This document shows positions 60,246 through 64,000 of a stretch of DNA of 64,000 nucleotides, in pieces. Position numbers and translations under genes: made by a program. The notes beneath the pieces are model-generated. The model made no database searches. It was not told where the DNA came from and saw only the letters and a program-made list of their open reading frames with translations. Numbering within the stretch: the first letter of the stretch is position 1; the number at the start of each line of letters is the position of its first letter. Source of the stretch: Serratia grimesii NBRC 13537 (lineage in GTDB: Bacteria; Pseudomonadota; Gammaproteobacteria; Enterobacterales; Enterobacteriaceae); assembly GCF_001590905.1 (NCBI RefSeq), contig NZ_BCTT01000011.1, forward strand, positions 124,001 through 188,000, read 5' to 3'.

Positions 60246-60973
60246 GAAAGTCTGCGGGGAAATCGATTTTATCCCGGCCGTGGTTTTGGCTGAAGCGTGG
60301 GCTTCTTGTTCTGGTTGGGGTGTGGTTATTGGGGATTATTGCCTTTGCTTTCCTGCCAGTGCCTTTTTCTTCCGTCATGGTAGAACGGCAGGTTGGTGCC
60401 TGGTTGAGAGGCGATTTTGGCTATGTAGCGCACTCCGACTGGGTGTCAATGGACGATATTTCCCCGCAGATGGCGTTGGCGGTGATGGCGGCCGAAGATC
60501 AGAAATTCCCTGACCACTGGGGTTTTGACGTGGCGGCGATCGAAAAGGCGTTTAGCCACAATGAGAAGCGCCCGACGCGCATCCGTGGTGCTTCCACGCT
60601 GTCGCAGCAAACCGCCAAGAACCTGTTCCTGTGGGATGGCCGTAGTTGGTTGCGCAAGGGGTTGGAAGCCGGGCTGACATCCGGCATTGAGCTGGTGTGG
60701 ACCAAGCGGCGTATCTTGACGGTGTACCTGAATATTGTCGAATTCGGTGACGGTATTTTCGGTGTGGAGGAGGCATCACAACGTTTCTTCAACAAACCGG
60801 CCAAGCGGCTGACCGCATCAGAGGCTGCATTGCTGGCGGCGGTATTGCCCAACCCGCACCGTTTCAAGGCGAATGCCCCTTCTGGCTACGTGATACAACG
60901 ACAGCAATGGATTATGCGCCAGATGCGCCAACTGGGCGGGGAAGCGTTTTTGAAAGAGAATAATCTGGATTAA
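60242..60973 (+). CDS. mtgA: MtgA, monofunctional peptidoglycan glycosyltransferase
   Basis: A 243-residue GT51 enzyme with one N-terminal membrane helix (about 20-40). [16 protein letters not shown] contains catalytic Glu85, and [37 protein letters not shown] and [20 protein letters not shown] are the remaining donor/acceptor motifs. It polymerises lipid II glycan strands without a transpeptidase domain and interacts with divisome proteins. The start overlaps the elbB stop (ATGA). Confidence 0.95.
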   Translation: MRKSAGKSILSRPWFWLKRGLLVLVGVWLLGIIAFAFLPVPFSSVMVERQVGAWLRGDFGYVAHSDWVSMDDISPQMALAVMAAEDQKFPDHWGFDVAAIEKAFSHNEKRPTRIRGASTLSQQTAKNLFLWDGRSWLRKGLEAGLTSGIELVWTKRRILTVYLNIVEFGDGIFGVEEASQRFFNKPAKRLTASEAALLAAVLPNPHRFKANAPSGYVIQRQQWIMRQMRQLGGEAFLKENNLD

Positions 60974-61008
60974 CGCGCCGGATGAAGGCTAGTGCCTTAT
61001 CCGGCGCG
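60974..61008. repeat. REP-like palindrome, also mtgA/dolP terminator
   Basis: CGCGCCGGAT-GAAGGC pairs with GCCTT-ATCCGGCGCG. GCCGGAT...ATCCGGC is the REP/BIME core. It lies between two convergent genes, immediately after the mtgA stop. Confidence 0.65.
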
Positions 61009-61013
61009 GCGGG

Positions 61014-61589
61014 TTATTTCACTGAGGTAAAGGCCGTGGTGACGTGTTTCACACCACTCACCTGGCTGGCGATTTGTGCCGCTGATTGCCCTTCTTGTGG
61101 TGTAACCAGGCCCAGCAGGAACACTTCACCGTTTTCGGTGGTGACTTTCACATTCGATGACTTCACCGTATCGCTGGTGAGCAACTGTGAACGTACCTTG
61201 GTTGTGATCCAGGTATCGGAAGAGGCGGTGCTCAGACTGACCGGAGTACCTTGGCGGATCTCGTTATACACTTCAGTCGTGCCTTCAACACCCATCGCGA
61301 TTTGTTTGGCGCGTGCGGCCAAATCGGTGCTCGGCGCTTGGCCTGTCAGTAATACTTTACCCTGATAAGCCGTTGCAACGACGCGGGCATCTTTTTTCAA
61401 CTGCTGATCTTTACTTAGGGCGTTCTCAACCCGGGCTTCCAGCGTGCCGTCGTCTACCTGAGTACCCACGCTGCGTGGGTCGGTGGCGGTTTTGGTGGCA
61501 ACAGCCGCGCTGCCAACGACAACGCCTGCAATACAGCCTTGTAACAGCAGGGCGCTGGACAGCACTGCAAATGTGGCTTTCAGCTTCAT
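61014..61589 (-). CDS. dolP: DolP (YraP), outer-membrane BON lipoprotein
   Basis: 191 residues with a lipoprotein signal ending in LLLQGC, so Cys19 is lipidated. It has two BON domains (about 46-115, LEARVENALSKDQQLKKDAR; and 125-190, ITTKVRSQLLTSDTVKSSNV) that bind anionic phospholipid. DolP localises to the divisome and maintains outer-membrane integrity; in E. coli it belongs to the sigma-E regulon. It follows diaA by 9 bases in the lpoA-yraN-diaA-dolP group. Confidence 0.95.
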   Translation of the reverse strand: MKLKATFAVLSSALLLQGCIAGVVVGSAAVATKTATDPRSVGTQVDDGTLEARVENALSKDQQLKKDARVVATAYQGKVLLTGQAPSTDLAARAKQIAMGVEGTTEVYNEIRQGTPVSLSTASSDTWITTKVRSQLLTSDTVKSSNVKVTTENGEVFLLGLVTPQEGQSAAQIASQVSGVKHVTTAFTSVK

Positions 61590-61598
61590 CTCAGTTCC

Positions 61599-62189
61599 TT
61601 AATCGTCCTGGTGGGGAAACAACGTACTATCTATCAGGTCGCATAGGCAATTTACGGTGAGCATATGCATTTCCTGAATGCGTGCACTGCGGTGTGATGG
61701 GATACGGATTTCGACATCCTGCTGGCCGAGCAAGCCGGCCAGTTCCCCGCCGTCGTAACCGGTCAGCGCGACAATCGTCATATCACGCGTCACTGCGGCT
61801 TCGACCGCTTTTACAATATCACGGCTGTTGCCGCGGGTGGAAATTGCCAACAACACGTCGCCTGCATGGCCGAGCGCGCGCACTTGCTTGGCGTAGACCT
61901 CATCGTGCAGACGATCGTTAGTGATCGCCGTCAGCACCACGTTATCGGCATTGAGAGCAATTGCCGGCAGGCTTGGGCGCTCGGTTTCAAAGCGGTTGAT
62001 CATGCTGGCGGCGAAATGCTGTGCGTTGGCTGCCGAGGTGCCATTACCGCAACAGAGAATTTTATTACCGTTAAGTAAGGATTGGACCAGCGTCATCGCT
62101 GCTCGCGAGATGGCATCGGGTAAAGCCTCCGCTGCCGCAATCTGAGTTTGGATGCTTTCGGTAAAACAGGCTTTAATTCTATCCAGCAC
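61599..62189 (-). CDS. diaA: DiaA, DnaA-initiator-associating protein
   Basis: A 196-residue SIS-domain protein ([60 protein letters not shown]) like GmhA but without its catalytic role. As a tetramer DiaA binds several DnaA molecules and promotes assembly at oriC. Same length as E. coli DiaA. Confidence 0.95.
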   Translation of the reverse strand: MLDRIKACFTESIQTQIAAAEALPDAISRAAMTLVQSLLNGNKILCCGNGTSAANAQHFAASMINRFETERPSLPAIALNADNVVLTAITNDRLHDEVYAKQVRALGHAGDVLLAISTRGNSRDIVKAVEAAVTRDMTIVALTGYDGGELAGLLGQQDVEIRIPSHRSARIQEMHMLTVNCLCDLIDSTLFPHQDD

Positions 62190-62240
62190 GTTGTATTAAT
62201 CCACTAAGTCAAAGGGCCGGTCTGCACCGGTAAACCACGA

Positions 62241-62594
62241 TTAATCCGCATTGAAGGCGTTGGGTATCCATTCTAACTGGCTACCGGTGATGGCCAAAAC
62301 ATCAAAACGGCAAGATGATGTGTCAAAACTGGCTCCGCGCCCCGCCAACCAAACGGCGGCAGCATGCAACAACCGTTGTTGCTTACGATAAGTGACGCTG
62401 GCTGCCGCACCACCAAAAGCGTCATTGCGGCGGTAGCGGACTTCGACGAACACCCAGGTTTGACCATCGCGCATGATGAGATCGAGCTCACCGCCGCGCA
62501 ACGCCACGTTGGCGGCGAAGAAGGTGAGCCCGGCGCGTTCCAGATAGTGGCGGGCTTGTAACTCATAGCCCGCCCCTGTGGCGCGTTGACTCAA
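62241..62594 (-). CDS. yraN: YraN, UPF0102 endonuclease-like protein
   Basis: A 117-residue UPF0102 protein with a Holliday-junction-resolvase-like nuclease core: [20 protein letters not shown] (Glu and Asp metal ligands) and VFVEVRYRR (the ExK-like position), then [14 protein letters not shown]. No activity is established. A TTG start at 62594, overlapping the lpoA stop as TTGA, gives the MSQR... N terminus I recall from Yersinia homologues. The alternative ATG at 62657 would add 21 residues overlapping lpoA. Confidence 0.85.
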   Translation of the reverse strand: MSQRATGAGYELQARHYLERAGLTFFAANVALRGGELDLIMRDGQTWVFVEVRYRRNDAFGGAAASVTYRKQQRLLHAAAVWLAGRGASFDTSSCRFDVLAITGSQLEWIPNAFNAD

Positions 62595-64000
62595 GAGACC
62601 GGAACGACCGTACCCTGACGGTATTGCAGCCAAGGCAGTTTTCTGTTGATCACACAACCTTGTGAGGATGTTAGCACACCCGTCGTGCCTGAGACCTGGA
62701 AGCCTGGCAGTTGGCGCATTTCAGCAAAGTGGTTGGACAATGTCCAGGCATCCATCCCCATTGCGTACAGACGAACCAGCGAATAATCGTTACGGAACTG
62801 GCTGCTTGCCTGCTGCAATAACTGTGGGTTGGAGCCGGCCAACAATGGGATGTCGCTAAACTGCAGACCTTCCATTTCCAGGCGGAAGTCTGGACCGGCA
62901 CCGGCCTGATAGCTGCGTGAGCTGGCGTACATTGCAGGCTTACTGCGTGAGGTGGTAGCCATGTCGATCATCGGTTTGATCAGTGTCAGTTGAGACTGTG
63001 TCGCTACGATATAGACCGCGTCTACGCTGCCGCCGCTGGCTGCAGGCGTATCGCTTGGCGGTGCCGGAATAGTCAGCCCGGCAATGGTTACCGCCTGTGG
63101 TGCAGGTGCAGCAGAGATTGGTGTACCGGACATGCGAATGCCGCCGCTGTTCACCATCTGACGCAATTCACCCGGTGAACCGATGCCTTGCTGCAACACG
63201 GTCTGGCCGCCCAGTTTCTGCCACTCTTGGTTAAAAGCCTTGGCAACGCGATCGCCGAAGGCGCCGCGTGGGATCAGCAACAGTGGTTGCCGTTTCTGCT
63301 GTTCCCAGATGTGGCGTGCAGCATCACGGGCTTCGTCTTCCGGTGAAAGTGCGAAGTAGCAAATATTTGGGTTGTCTTTCGGGGTTTCCGGCTGATTAAG
63401 CGCCAGTACGTTCAACGTGGTTGTGCTACTGGCCAGTTGGTCGACATTTTCTTTCAATAGCGGACCGACCACCAGGGTCGCGCCATCCTGCTGTGCCTGC
63501 GTCAGCAACGCGGCCAGTGGCTGGCTGGAGGTGTCATATACCTTAATCTGTGCATTAGCGGCTTGTGGCGGCGTAATAGGCGCAGTGGACGGTGTAGACG
63601 GTTGTGCCGCTGTGACCGGAGCAGCCTCAGCTGACGGCGCAGAGGTGCTTACCGCACCATTGGCGTTTTGGTCCGCTGGTGCAGGTGCCTGTGCGGGGGC
63701 ACTGACGGGCTGTGGTTGCTGTTGTATCGGTGCTGAAGACGTCACGCCATTTTTCGCCGCTTCAAAGCCTTTTTGGATCGCGTCGGCGAACACTTTGGCC
63801 TGGCCGTTCAACGGCAGCAGCAGGGCGATTTTCGACGTAGAAGCCTGGGTAAAGTTCAGTACCTGGTTCAACTGGGTCGGTAACGTTTTCGCCGCCGGGT
63901 TCTGCGGGTAGCGATTCTGCCAGTCTTTAATGCCTGCTTTCAACAGATCAGGATCCTGCTTGTTGTCCTGATAAACACGCAACAAATCAAGCCAACCTTG
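62591..64000 (-). CDS. lpoA: LpoA, outer-membrane lipoprotein activator of PBP1A (5' partial)
   Basis: The frame runs off the right edge, so the lipoprotein signal and part of the N-terminal TPR domain are missing; about 470 residues are visible. A short Leu-rich TPR end is followed by a long Ala/Pro/Gln-rich linker (about residues 85-145 of the visible part). The C-terminal periplasmic-binding-like domain follows ([58 protein letters not shown]), ending [12 protein letters not shown]. LpoA reaches through the peptidoglycan to stimulate the transpeptidase of PBP1A. The linker is longer and more Ala/Pro-rich than in E. coli. Confidence 0.95.
   Translation of the reverse strand, partial: QGWLDLLRVYQDNKQDPDLLKAGIKDWQNRYPQNPAAKTLPTQLNQVLNFTQASTSKIALLLPLNGQAKVFADAIQKGFEAAKNGVTSSAPIQQQPQPVSAPAQAPAPADQNANGAVSTSAPSAEAAPVTAAQPSTPSTAPITPPQAANAQIKVYDTSSQPLAALLTQAQQDGATLVVGPLLKENVDQLASSTTTLNVLALNQPETPKDNPNICYFALSPEDEARDAARHIWEQQKRQPLLLIPRGAFGDRVAKAFNQEWQKLGGQTVLQQGIGSPGELRQMVNSGGIRMSGTPISAAPAPQAVTIAGLTIPAPPSDTPAASGGSVDAVYIVATQSQLTLIKPMIDMATTSRSKPAMYASSRSYQAGAGPDFRLEMEGLQFSDIPLLAGSNPQLLQQASSQFRNDYSLVRLYAMGMDAWTLSNHFAEMRQLPGFQVSGTTGVLTSSQGCVINRKLPWLQYRQGTVVPVS

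Overview
The window reads as chromosomal DNA of a Serratia-like member of the Enterobacterales (Yersiniaceae). About two thirds of it is the conserved enterobacterial backbone in its usual blocks: aaeR-aaeXAB-yhcO, yjgA/pmbA/cybC, ptsO-rapZ-ptsN-hpf-rpoN-lptB-lptA-lptC-kdsC-kdsD-yrbG, mlaFEDCB-ibaG-murA, degS-degQ-zapG/zapE-rplM-rpsI-sspAB, gltBD, yhcC-arcB-(arcZ)-elbB-mtgA, and dolP-diaA-yraN-lpoA. Protein lengths and active-site positions match Escherichia coli closely. ERIC-type palindromes and the presence of a barnase beside the barstar fit Serratia/Yersinia better than E. coli. Genus is an inference from gene order and protein similarity, not from a search.

Layout. (1) 1-3980 is the 3' end of a contact-dependent inhibition (cdiA) locus. 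It holds an intact toxin tail with its immunity gene, an orphan deaminase-toxin module whose toxin carries an in-frame stop, and a fused cdiA remnant followed by an AT-rich HEAT-like gene. (2) 4120-6808 holds a nucleoside hydrolase, a zinc-ribbon/membrane protein pair and aaeR. (3) 7075-11354 holds an ERIC element, the aaeXAB aromatic-acid efflux genes and a secreted barnase with its barstar. (4) 11385-14772 holds darP, pmbA, cybC and an AraC regulator. (5) 15055-18168 is a three-gene operon (FAD/NAD(P)-binding enzyme, formyltransferase-fold enzyme, TauE/SafE exporter) divergent from the AraC gene. (6) 19043-27872 is a large catabolic island: a PRD-only protein, four proteins of unknown function that look like a transporter, an amidohydrolase, a PLP ammonia-lyase-like enzyme, a KDGP-aldolase-like enzyme, an exported lactonase and a multidomain PRD/EIIB/EIIA regulator. 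(7) 27928-64000 is backbone: nitrogen-PTS, sigma-54, LPS transport, phospholipid transport (Mla), peptidoglycan synthesis, envelope proteases, ribosomal proteins, glutamate synthase, ArcB with the ArcZ small RNA, and outer-membrane maintenance proteins. lpoA is cut by the window end and cdiA by the window start.

How the parts connect. The catabolic island has the logic of import (DUF4310/4311/4312 and the SFCGSGG protein), deacylation or ring opening (amidohydrolase), ammonia elimination (PLP enzyme) and aldol cleavage (aldolase), under PTS-sensing regulation. Its substrate and transport chemistry are unknown; it is the best candidate here for an undescribed system. The cdi region records toxin turnover: one toxin apparently intact, one broken by a single stop while its immunity gene stays open, and one largely deleted while a downstream gene stays intact. 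Starts were moved inward from the longest reading frame wherever a ribosome-binding site, family length or operon overlap argued for it.
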